A DNA stretch of 56,769 nt from Nocardia aobensis NBRC 100429 (GCF_000308375.1 NZ_BAFQ01000075.1:1-56769); one strand, 5' to 3'; shown: positions 10,897 through 19,618, numbered from the stretch's first letter. Program-made: numbers and translations. Notes: generated by a model from the letters alone, not told the origin.

Positions 10897-11763
10897 TCAG
10901 CGGCCGATCTCGTTCAGTTCGGCGACGTCCTCATCCGTCAGCGAAAGCCCGGCTCCGGTGATGTTCTCGCGCAGGTGAGCCGCGGACGACGTACCGGGAA
11001 TGAGCAGAATGTTCGGTGCGCGCCGCAACAGCCAGGCCAGCGCCACCGGCAGCGGCGCGGCGCCCACCCGGTTCGCGACTCGGGCGAGTGTCTCCGACTG
11101 CAGCGGTGTGAAGCCACCGAGCGGGAAGTACGGTACGTAGGCGATGTCGTCGTCGGCGAGCCGGTCGATGAGGTCGTCGTCGTGGCGGTGGGCGAGGTTG
11201 TACATGTTCTGCACGCATACGATCGCCACGATGCTCCGCGCCTCGGCGACTTGATCCGCGGTGACGTTGCTGACTCCGAGATGGCGTATCAGCCCGTCCT
11301 GCTGAAGGTCGGCGAGCGTCTCCAATGCCGCTGCGAGCGAGCCGGGCTGGGGGCCTGCGGCATCGCCCATGCGCAGGTTGACCAGGTCGAGCGTCTCGAC
11401 CCCGAGCGACCGAAGGTTCTGGTGCACCTGTTCGCGTAAGTCTTCGGGACGCCGGGCCGTAGGCCAGCCGCCCTGCGCGTCGCGGCGCGCCCCGACCTTC
11501 GTGGCGATGTACACCGCGTCCGGGTAGGGGTGCAGCGCCTCGCGGATCAACTCGTTCGTCACATCAGGCCCGTATGCGGCACTGGTGTCGATGTGGGTGA
11601 TACCGGCATCGACGGCCTCACGCAGCACGGCCAGCGCGCCGTCGCGGTCGGTGGGCGGCCCCATGACCCCGGGGCCGGCGAGCTGCATGGCGCCGTAGCC
11701 GAATCGGGTGACAGTCGCGTCGCCGAGCATTCGGGTACCGCCGGGAAGGAGGGGTGCGTTCAC
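10897..11763 (-). CDS. Aldo/keto reductase family oxidoreductase (catalytic His position not conserved)
   Basis: 288 residues with the AKR TIM barrel: FGYGAMQL near the start, HIDTSAAYG (Asp59, Tyr64), IATKVG (Lys89), GLIRHLGVSNV, and LIPGTSSAAHLREN for NADPH phosphate binding. The usual catalytic His in the L-x-x-x-H segment is replaced: the sequence reads LDLVNLRMGD with Arg131 there. This is seen in one AKR subgroup, so the enzyme may still bind NADPH but have altered activity. The start is GTG 11763, with AAAGG six bases upstream; the frame stays open further but without support. It is divergent from an HxlR regulator that probably controls it. Confidence 0.87.
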   Translation of the reverse strand: MNAPLLPGGTRMLGDATVTRFGYGAMQLAGPGVMGPPTDRDGALAVLREAVDAGITHIDTSAAYGPDVTNELIREALHPYPDAVYIATKVGARRDAQGGWPTARRPEDLREQVHQNLRSLGVETLDLVNLRMGDAAGPQPGSLAAALETLADLQQDGLIRHLGVSNVTADQVAEARSIVAIVCVQNMYNLAHRHDDDLIDRLADDDIAYVPYFPLGGFTPLQSETLARVANRVGAAPLPVALAWLLRRAPNILLIPGTSSAAHLRENITGAGLSLTDEDVAELNEIGR

Positions 11764-11822
11764 GTGGCGCCTTTCGTCTCCGATCGGGAGGAGCTGTCTG
11801 CGACCTCCTGGCACCATTGTTG

Positions 11823-11862
11823 GAGAGCTACTCTCTTTCGGGAAGTAGGCACTTGAAAGTGC
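11823..11862. promoter_or_regulatory. Two inverted repeats between the AKR and HxlR genes
   Basis: GAGAG-CTA-CTCTC lies at 11823-11835 and GCACTT-GA-AAGTGC at 11849-11862, inside the 126-base divergent gap. HxlR-type regulators normally bind short inverted repeats in just such gaps, so one or both are likely operators. Which promoter each covers cannot be told by eye. Confidence 0.5.
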
Positions 11863-11889
11863 GTAACTCTCCGATGAAAGGCGAGGCCG

Positions 11890-12330
11890 GTGACAGCGAA
11901 GGTATTCGAGGGGGCTCGAAGCAGCGCGGAGTACAACGCATTCCTGGCGGCATGCCCCAGTCGTCAACTCCTCGATCGAATCTCCGACAAATGGGTCGTG
12001 CTGATTCTGTGCGCGTTGAGCGGGGATGCGGGCGACGCGTCCGATCGGCCCGGTGTCTCGCGTGCCCCGAGAGCGATGCGTTACTCCGAACTGTCTCGCC
12101 TGCTGGTCGGAGTCAGCCAGAAGATGTTGACCCAAACCCTGCGGGCTCTCGAGCGTGACGGTCTGCTCACCCGCACAGTGACGCCGACCGTTCCCGTCAC
12201 GGTCGCCTACGAGCTCACCGAACTCGGCCTCTCACTCCATCACTTGACGCGGGGCCTCAGATCCTGGGCACAGGACCACATGGACGAGGTGTTGGCCCAC
12301 CGTCAGAGCCACGACGCTCGCACCTCATGA
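11890..12330 (+). CDS. HxlR-family winged-helix transcriptional regulator
   Basis: 146 residues. [23 protein letters not shown] (Cys22 at the usual redox-sensitive position) is followed by [34 protein letters not shown], the recognition helix and wing of the HxlR/DUF24 family. Some members sense aldehydes or quinones through the N-terminal Cys. A short insert rich in Asp, Gly, Ser and Arg ([18 protein letters not shown]) lies between helix 2 and helix 3 and is longer than usual. The start GTG 11890 follows AAAGGCGAGG. Its divergent partner is the aldo/keto reductase, a common target type. Confidence 0.87.
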   Translation: MTAKVFEGARSSAEYNAFLAACPSRQLLDRISDKWVVLILCALSGDAGDASDRPGVSRAPRAMRYSELSRLLVGVSQKMLTQTLRALERDGLLTRTVTPTVPVTVAYELTELGLSLHHLTRGLRSWAQDHMDEVLAHRQSHDARTS

Positions 12331-12406
12331 GCGGGCCGGACGACGTTGGTGCTCGAGCGGTGAGTGGCGAATCACCGTGCAGCACAGGACGACTCTGGAC
12401 AGCAAA

Positions 12407-12473
12407 GTACAGTAAGCGCATCGTTACTATACTTTTTAGTGCTTAACGTATAGTAACGACCTCTTTGCTGTAC
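12407..12473. promoter_or_regulatory. Symmetric four-half-site operator array (GTAYAGYAA)
   Basis: Two 26-base units, 12407-12432 and 12448-12473, each have the form GTAYAGYAA-N8-TTRCTRTAC, with starts 41 bases apart. The whole block is also symmetric about base 12440: a 12-bp perfect inverted repeat (12421-12432 with 12448-12459) sits inside a 9-bp one (12404-12412 with 12468-12476). Regular 41-bp spacing, about four helical turns, suggests cooperative binding by a dimeric regulator, perhaps GntR-like. No gene starts immediately next to it. Confidence 0.6.
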
Positions 12474-12618
12474 TTTAGGCGCTCAACCTCTACCCGGGGC
12501 GGTCGACAGCAGCGTGTGGCGCGTCGGGTGGGCCGCGCGGTGGGGCTGTTCGCACCGGCCTGGTTCACATGCATCGAACGACGAGCGTCCGGCCGCTTCG
12601 TGAAGATGGTGACACGAC

Positions 12619-12652
12619 AAGGGCGTCCGGGCTTATCGGCCCGAACGCCCTT
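12619..12652 (-). terminator. Terminator of the XRE-DUF397 operon
   Basis: A 14-bp stem with one mismatch (12619-12632 with 12639-12652) and a 6-nt loop lies 13 bases beyond the DUF397 stop codon in the direction of transcription. Confidence 0.7.
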
Positions 12653-12665
12653 GCGGCACAGAGGG

Positions 12666-12872
12666 TTAAGTAAGGTCGAAGCCGCCGCTCCCGAGGCGGG
12701 CGGTGAACGCATCCCAGTCGGCGGGGGCGAACACGAGGGCGGGGCCGGTGGGGTTCTTGGAATCTCGGACGCCGACGTGGCCCTCGGGAAGGTGGGCGAC
12801 CTCGACGCATTCCTTGCCCGACGAACTGCGGCTGGACTTGAACCATTCGGCCTTGGATAGGTCAACGTTCAC
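12666..12872 (-). CDS. DUF397 small protein, partner of an XRE regulator
   Basis: 68 residues matching DUF397: WFKSSRSSSGKECVEVA, then VGVRDSKNPTGPALVF and WDAFTARLGSGGF. These small acidic proteins are encoded next to WhiJ-like XRE regulators in streptomycetes and relatives, where the pair affects development or secondary metabolism (family knowledge). Its ATG overlaps the stop codon of the upstream XRE gene by four bases, so translation is coupled. A strong terminator follows. It probably modulates the XRE partner, but this cannot be seen from sequence. Confidence 0.9.
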   Translation of the reverse strand: MNVDLSKAEWFKSSRSSSGKECVEVAHLPEGHVGVRDSKNPTGPALVFAPADWDAFTARLGSGGFDLT

Positions 12873-13762
12873 GCCTGGTGCTCCTTCGCTATTGCCGAAA
12901 TCAGGTGCCGGGTGTCGTGTTCATTCAAAGCTACCCGCTGGACTGCGTTCAGCGCAGCGCGATAGCGCTGGACTTCCTCGGCGCGCTCCAAGTACAGATC
13001 GCCGGCATATGCCTCGATGTACACGATCGGTGGTTCGGTCAACTTCGATTGCGGCAGCTCGGGAAAGTCGAGAAGGATGAACGATCCGGCCAATGGCCCG
13101 GTGTGACGGCGAGCGTTGAAGGGGACGACCCGCACCGAAACGTTGGGCCGTTCCGATTCATCAATGAGGTGGTGTAGCTGTTCGGCCAGCACGTGCGGGC
13201 CGCCGACCTGGTCACGGACAGCGGCTTCGGACAGAACTACCTCCAGTGTGAAGCCGGGATCGTCGAGGCGCCTTTGCCGCTGTACGGTCACTTGCAGACG
13301 TCCTTCGATAGCTTCCGGCGTCAGCTCGGGAATTTCCGACCAAGCCAAGGCCCGACGGTAAGCAGGCGTCTGCAACAAACCTGGCACGATCCCTGTCTTC
13401 CACGCGGTCATATGGCTGGCAGCCTCTTCCAAGGAGAGGTAATGGTCGAATCCGCTGGGGATTTGGGCATCGGCATAAGCCCTCCACCACCCGCCTCCGC
13501 GCTCGCGTGAAGCCCGCACCTCGGATACCAACCCCAGCAACGTCCGCCGGTCCTCATCCGACGCCTCATAGAAATCGCACAGCGCATTCACCTGCAGCCC
13601 AGTGGTTCTCGTGGACAGCCCCTCTTCGATGCGGCCGATGGATTGGGGTGAGGTTTCGGCGGCGCGGGCGGCGGCGGCCTGCTTCAGCCCCTTGGCCTCG
13701 CGGAGGCGGCGCAGTTCGCGCCCCAAGGCGCGGCGGGCGAGGGTGCTGCCGGTGACGGACAT
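12869..13762 (-). CDS. XRE-family regulator with DUF5753 domain (WhiJ-like)
   Basis: 297 residues. An N-terminal helix-turn-helix (about 10-65: LGRELRRLREAKGLKQAAAA then SPQSIGRIEEGLSTR) is followed by the ~180-residue DUF5753 domain (WWRAYADAQIPSGFDHYLSLE, then GLLQTPAYRRAL, VLSEAAVRDQVGG and SFILLDFP). This is the standard actinomycete regulator paired with DUF397. The start ATG 13762 has GGGAGG eight bases upstream; further upstream in-frame sequence was rejected. It is cotranscribed with the DUF397 gene. In model species such pairs are multicopy and control morphological or antibiotic programmes. Confidence 0.92.
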   Translation of the reverse strand: MSVTGSTLARRALGRELRRLREAKGLKQAAAARAAETSPQSIGRIEEGLSTRTTGLQVNALCDFYEASDEDRRTLLGLVSEVRASRERGGGWWRAYADAQIPSGFDHYLSLEEAASHMTAWKTGIVPGLLQTPAYRRALAWSEIPELTPEAIEGRLQVTVQRQRRLDDPGFTLEVVLSEAAVRDQVGGPHVLAEQLHHLIDESERPNVSVRVVPFNARRHTGPLAGSFILLDFPELPQSKLTEPPIVYIEAYAGDLYLERAEEVQRYRAALNAVQRVALNEHDTRHLISAIAKEHQA

Positions 13763-14489
13763 ATCGTTAGCCTCCCTAGTGATCGATCCTGTTTCTGGAA
13801 GCCACCCTGTGGTGGCGTTCGAAGTTCTGTCCCCGTAGTGAATGTCCGGGATCCGTGAAAAACATTCGGGCGCTTGCCTATTCCGGATGCGGGACGTTTC
13901 GAGTGTACTGGCATCCGCCTCGGTAGCCGGGAAGAACCAACCGCCGAATTCCTCTCGCCTTTCGCGGGACGGCGGTCTCCGGCCCCGGCTATCGGGCATG
14001 CCAGCACCGAAAACGGCAGGAGCGCACCGATGTACGGACATCCGATGGCCTATCACGTCGAGATCACGGCGGTGATCGCTCGACGTCGCCCGCGCGTTGT
14101 CGGTCGTATTCGCAGTCCGGTGCCGCAGTCGGTCTGTGTATCGAGACATGTTGTCCACCAGCACTTTTGCGTTTGCAAGATGGAGGCGGCAAACGGCTCG
14201 GTTTAGCGGCAGGATTGCGCTGTGAATATTCAAGGAGCAATTTCGCTGACGGTTGCCGAACCTGTCCGGGTATCGCCCTCGGCATCGAATATGGGGGCGA
14301 GTCCCGGCGCTCTTCCCGGCAATCATCTCGGCTGCGGCGAACGTCCGGGCATGATGTCGGACGCGATTTCCACTCCGCCCCGCCCGGTAGTATTCGTGGC
14401 GATCGCGAATCTGTTCATCCGGGAAGGAAGCTTCGGCTCCGGGCGAAGGCGAATACGCCGGCGCCGATCACAGCGGTGGAGGAGAGCGC
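13763..14489. other. 727-base interval without a recognised gene
   Basis: Both strands were read. The open frames here have no family resemblance and no good start signals. It must carry the divergent promoters of the XRE gene and of the PoxB-type gene; TAGTAT at 14388-14393 is a possible -10 box for the latter. CCACC-ctgt-GGTGG at about 13802-13815 is a small inverted repeat. The stretch is noticeably less GC-rich than its neighbours. Confidence 0.45.
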
Positions 14490-16226
14490 ATGGCGAAAAC
14501 GAATGTGGCCGAGCAATTCGTGCACGTGCTCGTACAGGCCGGAGTGCGGCGGATCTACGGCGTGGTGGGGGACAGCCTCAATCCGATCGTCGACGCGGTG
14601 CGCCGCACGCCGGAAATCGAATGGGTGCATGTGCGCAACGAGGAGGCCGGCGCCTTCGCCGCGGCGGCGGAGGCGCAACTGACCGGCCGCCTGGCCGTCT
14701 GCGCGGGTAGCTGCGGTCCGGGTAACACGCACCTGATCCAGGGCCTCTACGACGCGCACCGCACCGGAGCGCCGGTGCTGGCACTGGCCTCCCACATCCC
14801 CTCCGACCAGATCGGCACCCAGTTCTTCCAGGAAACGCATCCGGAACGGCTCTTCGTCGAATGCAGCGGGTACTGCGAAATGATCAGCCGGCCCGAGCAG
14901 ATGCCGCGCATGCTGCGGATCGCGATCCAGCATGCGCTGGCTCGTCACGAGGTGTCGGTGGTGGTGCTGCCGGGCGATGTCGCGCAGCTGGACGCCGCGC
15001 ACCCGACCGGCGAGACGAGTCTCGTCTCCGAACTCGGCCACGTCATGCCCGCCGCCGAACAGGTGCAGGCGCTCGCCGACGCGCTGAACGCGGCGCGCAC
15101 CGTCACGCTGTTCTGCGGTGCCGGCGTGCGCGACGCGCACGAGGAGGTGATGCGGCTCGCGGAACTGCTCCACGCACCCATCGGGCACAGCCTGCGCGGT
15201 AAGGAATGGATCCAGTTCGACAATCCCTACGACGTGGGAATGAGCGGTCTGCTCGGCTACGGCGCCTGCTACAAGGCGATGCACGAGGCCGACCTGGTCG
15301 TGCTCGTCGGCACCGATTTCCCCTACGACGAATTCCTGCCGGGAACCGATACCGTGCAGATCGACCACGACGCCGCCCGCCTCGGCCGGCGCACGCCGCT
15401 GCAACTGGCCGTGCACGGCGACGTCCGGGAAACCCTGCGCGCGGTTCTACCCCTCCTGAAGCAGAAGTCCGACCGCGAATTCCTGGACCGCATGCTCGGC
15501 GAGCACTGCCGGCTGCTCGAGCAGGTCGTCGACGCCTACACCCGAAATGTGGCCGACCACAAGCCGATTCACCCCGAATACGCCGCCGACATCCTCGACG
15601 ACCTCGCCTCCGACGACGCGATCTTCACCGTCGACACCGGCATGTGCAATGTGTGGGCGGCGCGCTATCTGACACCGAACGGCCGTCGCCGGGTGATCGG
15701 GTCGTTCCTGCACGGCACGATGGCCAACGCCCTGCCGCATGCCATCGGCGCGCAATTCGCCTATCCGGACCGGCAGGTGATCTCGATGTCCGGCGACGGC
15801 GGATTGGGCATGCTGATGGGTGAGGTGCTCACCGTGGCGTTGCACCGGCTGCCGGTCAAGATCATCGTCTTCAACAATTCGTCGCTGGGTATGGTGCGGC
15901 TGGAGATGCTGGTGGACGGCCTGCCGAACTTCGAAACCGACCATGCCCCGGTCGATTTCGCCGCCGTGGCCCGCGCCGCGGGCATCCACGCGGTGCGAGT
16001 CACCGAACCCTCCGACATCCGCGCAGCCCTCGCCGAGGCGCTGGCACATCCGGGCCCCGCGCTGGTCGACCTGGTCACCGATCCGAACGCCCTGTCCCTC
16101 CCGCCGCACATCACCGCGGCGCAGGTGCGTGGCTTCGCGCTCGCGGCCAGCAAGATCGTGCTCACCGGCGGGGTGGGCCGCATGATCGACATGGCCCGGT
16201 CGAATCTGCGTAACGTGCCGCGATGA
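14490..16226 (+). CDS. poxB: Pyruvate dehydrogenase (quinone) / pyruvate oxidase-type ThDP enzyme
   Basis: 578 residues, matching PoxB-type ThDP enzymes that convert pyruvate to acetate and CO2 with electrons passed to the quinone pool. The N-terminal domain has RRIYGVVGDSLNPIVDA and the catalytic Glu in HVRNEEAGAFAAAA (Glu51). The middle domain binds FAD. The C-terminal domain has the ThDP-Mg motif starting SGDGGLGMLMGEV and ending FNNSSLGMVRLE. The length is that of PoxB. E. coli PoxB has a C-terminal lipid-activated helix; here the tail MIDMARSNLRNVPR is short and positively charged, so membrane docking is plausible but unproven. The start has GGAGGAGAG upstream. It is convergent with the acyl-CoA synthetase. 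Confidence 0.9.
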   Translation: MAKTNVAEQFVHVLVQAGVRRIYGVVGDSLNPIVDAVRRTPEIEWVHVRNEEAGAFAAAAEAQLTGRLAVCAGSCGPGNTHLIQGLYDAHRTGAPVLALASHIPSDQIGTQFFQETHPERLFVECSGYCEMISRPEQMPRMLRIAIQHALARHEVSVVVLPGDVAQLDAAHPTGETSLVSELGHVMPAAEQVQALADALNAARTVTLFCGAGVRDAHEEVMRLAELLHAPIGHSLRGKEWIQFDNPYDVGMSGLLGYGACYKAMHEADLVVLVGTDFPYDEFLPGTDTVQIDHDAARLGRRTPLQLAVHGDVRETLRAVLPLLKQKSDREFLDRMLGEHCRLLEQVVDAYTRNVADHKPIHPEYAADILDDLASDDAIFTVDTGMCNVWAARYLTPNGRRRVIGSFLHGTMANALPHAIGAQFAYPDRQVISMSGDGGLGMLMGEVLTVALHRLPVKIIVFNNSSLGMVRLEMLVDGLPNFETDHAPVDFAAVARAAGIHAVRVTEPSDIRAALAEALAHPGPALVDLVTDPNALSLPPHITAAQVRGFALAASKIVLTGGVGRMIDMARSNLRNVPR

Positions 16227-16288
16227 AAAGCGCTGCTTCCCAGTGAGATTCGTGGTCGCCGAGCGAGACGAACCCGCCCGGCCGACCC

Positions 16289-17821
16289 TCACACGTACTG
16301 CTCGCGCAACTTGCCCTTGACCAGTTTTCCCGTCGGTGTACGGGGCAGTTCGTCGGCGAAATCGACGCTGCGCGGCACCTTGTAGTGGGCGATGCGCTCG
16401 CGCAGGAAGTCGCGGAGTCGTTGCGCCAGTTCGGGTCCCGGCTCCGCGCCGGGTGCGGGCTGGACGACCGCCTTCACCGATTCACCCATCTCCTCGTCGG
16501 GCACGCCGATCACCGCCACATCGAGGACGTCGGGGTGCAGGGCCAGGGCGTCCTCGATTTCCTGCGGGTAGATGTTCACCCCGCCGGAGATGATCATGAA
16601 CGCCTTGCGGTCGGTCAGGAACAGGAACCCGTCGGCGTCGATGTAGCCGATATCGCCGGTGGTGGTCCAGGTCGGGTGATCCGGGTGAATCGCCTTCGCG
16701 GTCTTCTCCGGATCGTTGTGGTAGTCGAACGGGACTTCCTCGCGTTCGAAATAGATGGTGCCGATCTCGCCGGAGGGCAATTCGCGCCCGTCGTCGTCGC
16801 AGATGCGAACCGCGCCCAGGCCCGCGGGCCCGACCGAGCCGGGTTTGCGCAACCACTGCTCGCTGTCGATGAAGGTGGCGCCGTTTCCTTCGGTCGAGGC
16901 GTAGTACTCGTGCAGCACCGGCCCCCACCAGTCGATCATCGCCTGCTTCACCTCCACCGGACACGGCGCGGCGGCGTGGACGGCGACCCGCATGCTCGAG
17001 ACGTCGTAGCGGGCACGCACGCTCTCGTCGAGTTTCAGCATGCGCACGAACATCGTCGGCACCCACTGGCTGTGGGTGACGCGATAGCGTTCGATCGCGG
17101 CCAGGGCCTGTTCGGCGTCGAAGCGCTCCAGCACCACCACGGTTCCGCCGAGAGCGTGCACCACACCGCCGAACCGCAACGGCGCGGCGTGATACAGCGG
17201 AGCCGGCGACAGGTACACGGTGTCGGTGTCGAATCCGTAGAGCGGGCCGAACACCGCGGTGTAGGTGTCACCCGGCGCGTCGCCGACCTGACGATCCGGC
17301 AACGGATGTTTGATGCCCTTCGGGCGGCCGGTGGTGCCTGACGAGTACAGCATGTCGGCGCCACGCGGCTGATCCGGCAGCGGCTCCGCAGAGGATGCGG
17401 CCAGCGCCTTGTCGTACGAGTCGTATCCGGGAACAGGTCCGCCGAAGGCGAGCCGGATCCCGACCTCGGGCGTCTGCGCGACCACCCGCTGCGCGACATC
17501 CGCCAGCTCCGCCGACACGATGAGCGCCCGTGCGCCGCAATCGTTGACGATATAGCTGATCTCGTCCGCGGACAGGTGCCGGTTGACGGCCGTGATGTAA
17601 AGGCCGGATCGCAACGCCGCCCAGTAGACCTCGTACACCTCGAGCGTATTGCCCGACAGCAGCGCGACGTGATCGCCCTTGCGCAGGCCCGCATCGTAGA
17701 GGTGGCGCGCGAGGCGAACCGAGTTCTCCTCGAGTTCGCGGTAGGTCAGCGCCGCACCGCTCTCGGCCAGCACGACCGCCGGTTTATCAGGGAAACGATC
17801 GACATGCGCACCGGGGTACAT
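16289..17821 (-). CDS. Acyl-CoA synthetase (FadD-like AMP-binding enzyme)
   Basis: 510 residues of the adenylate-forming family. The P-loop YSSGTTGRPKGIKHP lies near residues 162-176. Further motifs are HEYYASTEGN, TTGDIGYIDADGFLFLTDR with the adenine/hinge region, and the C-terminal catalytic lysine in PRTPTGKLVKGKLR. It activates a carboxylic acid to acyl-AMP and then acyl-CoA; the chain length cannot be told. No membrane segment is present. The start ATG 17821 has GGAGGAG just upstream, and longer upstream frames lack the family N-terminus. It is monocistronic and divergent from the small 18082 gene. Confidence 0.92.
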   Translation of the reverse strand: MYPGAHVDRFPDKPAVVLAESGAALTYRELEENSVRLARHLYDAGLRKGDHVALLSGNTLEVYEVYWAALRSGLYITAVNRHLSADEISYIVNDCGARALIVSAELADVAQRVVAQTPEVGIRLAFGGPVPGYDSYDKALAASSAEPLPDQPRGADMLYSSGTTGRPKGIKHPLPDRQVGDAPGDTYTAVFGPLYGFDTDTVYLSPAPLYHAAPLRFGGVVHALGGTVVVLERFDAEQALAAIERYRVTHSQWVPTMFVRMLKLDESVRARYDVSSMRVAVHAAAPCPVEVKQAMIDWWGPVLHEYYASTEGNGATFIDSEQWLRKPGSVGPAGLGAVRICDDDGRELPSGEIGTIYFEREEVPFDYHNDPEKTAKAIHPDHPTWTTTGDIGYIDADGFLFLTDRKAFMIISGGVNIYPQEIEDALALHPDVLDVAVIGVPDEEMGESVKAVVQPAPGAEPGPELAQRLRDFLRERIAHYKVPRSVDFADELPRTPTGKLVKGKLREQYV

Positions 17822-18081
17822 CCTGCTCCTCCACAACACCGCCGACGGCCCGGACGCGACCGCCGGTCGAGAGGGACCTGCCTCGCCGCCGCGACACCGG
17901 CCCCGCCGAGACACCGTCCCGACGAGCGCGACGATAGCGGAAAGTGAACGACGATTCGTGAGTTATCGCCAAACTGGCGGGGGCCGCCTCCGAGTGGGCG
18001 AAACCACGCGGTTCGTAGTGCGCGCTCGGTCGGCACTGTCCTCGCGCCCAGGTATTTGGGGGCATAACAGGTCCGTCGACC

Positions 18082-18429
18082 ATGGCCGGGTTGGGCGTTG
18101 CGGCACATGCCGATCCGGCCGGTGCCGATGTGGAGGTGTACACCTACTGCGGCGGGGCGCTGCCCGGCTTTCCGCCGCCGTTGCAGGTGATCGTCCGCAA
18201 TATCGGCACCGCGACCGCGGAGAATGTGGCCGTGACCTATTGGACGCCGTTCGGCCCGTCCGGATCCGTCATCAAACCCACGCTGGCACCGGGCGAAATC
18301 GCCAAATACACGGTCGGCACCGCGCGCACGCTGGAACCGATCACCGCCCGGGTGACGAGCACGACGCCGGATGCGAACGCCGGCAACAACTTTGTGCTCC
18401 AGCCGATGGTGTGCTTGGCGTCGACCTAG
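18082..18429 (+). CDS. Small CARDB-like, probably exported protein (start or signal peptide uncertain)
   Basis: 115 residues forming one beta-sandwich-like unit resembling CARDB/DUF11 repeats (LQVIVRNIGTATAENVAVTYW, TLAPGEIAKYTV, TPDANAGNNF). Two cysteines, in YTYCGG near the start and MVCL near the end, could form a disulfide. The N-terminus MAGLGVAAHADP looks like only the last part of a signal peptide with an AHA cleavage site. No earlier start codon exists in frame before a stop at 18016, so the signal peptide is incomplete, either by mutation or because the gene is degraded. No ribosome binding site is seen. Function is unknown. Confidence 0.45.
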   Translation: MAGLGVAAHADPAGADVEVYTYCGGALPGFPPPLQVIVRNIGTATAENVAVTYWTPFGPSGSVIKPTLAPGEIAKYTVGTARTLEPITARVTSTTPDANAGNNFVLQPMVCLAST

Positions 18430-18500
18430 CCCGCCCCCGTCGCGGCGTCGGCGTCCCGTCGACGGCGCCACGACGCAGGGCCACGACCCGGTGGGGGAGT

Positions 18501-18944
18501 CTACGAGTTGGCACCGCCTGGCTGTCCGTCGAGGATGTGCGCGTACGGGTCGGCGTCGGCGCCGATGTGCTCGGGCATCGGGTAGTAGGTCTTGATCAGC
18601 AGGTTGCCGTCGGCGTCCCAGGCGAAGGTCTCGATGCTGTGGACCATGATGATGTCGTCACCGGTGCCGAATCGGTTCTCGCACACCCAGGCCATCTCGT
18701 CGCCGTTGACCTGCACGGTCAGCATGGTGATCCGCAGCAGGCTCTGGAACAGATCCCACGCGTGGGTGGTGACGGTGTCGAAACCGGTCTTCTCCTCCGT
18801 GCCGACCGGGTCGAACATACGTACTCCGGCCGGGATCATGGTGCGCCATGAGGCCACCCATTCGTCCTTGCGGCCGGCGTTCCACAACCCGGCATGTCGA
18901 GTGGCATGTGCGAGCCGCGCTTCGCGGGTGGGAACTTTCGACAC
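18501..18944 (-). CDS. SnoaL/NTF2-like fold protein
   Basis: 147 residues. The pattern of an N-terminal helix pair (RHAGLWNAGRKDEWVASW) followed by beta strands (MLTVQVNGDEMAWVCENRF, IIMVHSIETFAWDADGNLLIKTYYP) fits the SnoaL-like/NTF2 superfamily, which includes small isomerases, hydratases and many proteins of unknown role. The start GTG 18944 was chosen for its strong GGAAGAGG six bases upstream. ATG 18986 in frame is an alternative. It stands alone, convergent with the small 18082 gene. Confidence 0.75.
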   Translation of the reverse strand: MSKVPTREARLAHATRHAGLWNAGRKDEWVASWRTMIPAGVRMFDPVGTEEKTGFDTVTTHAWDLFQSLLRITMLTVQVNGDEMAWVCENRFGTGDDIIMVHSIETFAWDADGNLLIKTYYPMPEHIGADADPYAHILDGQPGGANS

Positions 18945-19618
18945 GATCAGCCTCTTCCGGTCCGGCGCTGCGCCACTCATCGGCATATCGCGCTCGCCCG
19001 GACACCAGACTAGACATCTGTCTGGAAATCGGCAATCCATCGATTCTCAGCACCCACGAGAACCGCCGGTCGACCAGGTGCTGCGGATTTCGTAACCGAC
19101 AGATGCTCGCTCCAGATCCCGCCGCCGATCGGGGCGCGATGCGTGCTGCCTGCAGTACTCACCGCCGCTATCGGTGATCCTGGCAAACAGCATCCGGCGA
19201 GTGGACCTCGAACGAGGAGTTCGGCGCACCACGCCGGGCGTCTCGTTGGTGCGCTGTCGCGGCTGCCATGCGGCATTCGATCAGTCCCCGGGCGGCGAGT
19301 CTCCCGGCGGCCCAGCGGGCGCAAACCGCCAACTGGAGTTCCTCGTCACGCGGCCCGCGTTCGAGGCGGGGCCGCCCGGTGCGACACCATTGCTCGGCGA
19401 AGGTGACAGCGATCCACGGTCGCTCGTCGTCGCCGTCCAGGTACCCGCGCCGTCCAGGTACCCGCCCGCCGGATGTGGGTCGGGCTACAGCCGTGTCGGC
19501 GATTCCGCGGCCGCGACCGTCGCCGCGACGGAACCGGCGCGTATGCCGGTGAACCCGCGCGGACCTCGGCGCTCGCTTAGGCTGAGCCACAAGCGATGTC
19601 GACAAGGAGCTCCGACCT
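18945..19618. other. 674-base interval with a 17-bp tandem duplication and a possible gene remnant
   Basis: No confident gene was found. A perfect 17-bp tandem duplication lies at 19431-19464. On the minus strand one frame (about 19168-19440) has G/C-biased third positions and protein-like text (RPWIAVTFAEQWCR, EELQLAVCARWAAGRLAARG) but no convincing start. It may be the 3' remnant of a decayed gene, or a real small gene of unknown family. The promoter of the 19619 gene must lie at the right end. Confidence 0.4.

Larger units (their letters stand above)
12331..12665. other. Gene-free interval with operator array and terminator
   Basis: No convincing coding frame was found in this 335-base stretch between convergent genes. 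Short open frames here overlap the palindromes and resemble no protein. It holds an AT-rich four-half-site array at 12407-12473 and a strong hairpin at 12619-12652, both listed separately. The AT-rich core stands out sharply from the surrounding GC-rich DNA. Confidence 0.6.

Noticed and set aside
12465..12865. Open frames on both strands over the operator array and DUF397 gene
   Set aside because: They begin inside the palindrome or run antisense to DUF397 and resemble no protein.
14222..14710. 162-codon plus-strand frame overlapping the start of the PoxB-type gene
   Set aside because: It becomes Arg-rich antisense-like text where it overlaps the real gene and has no homology by eye.
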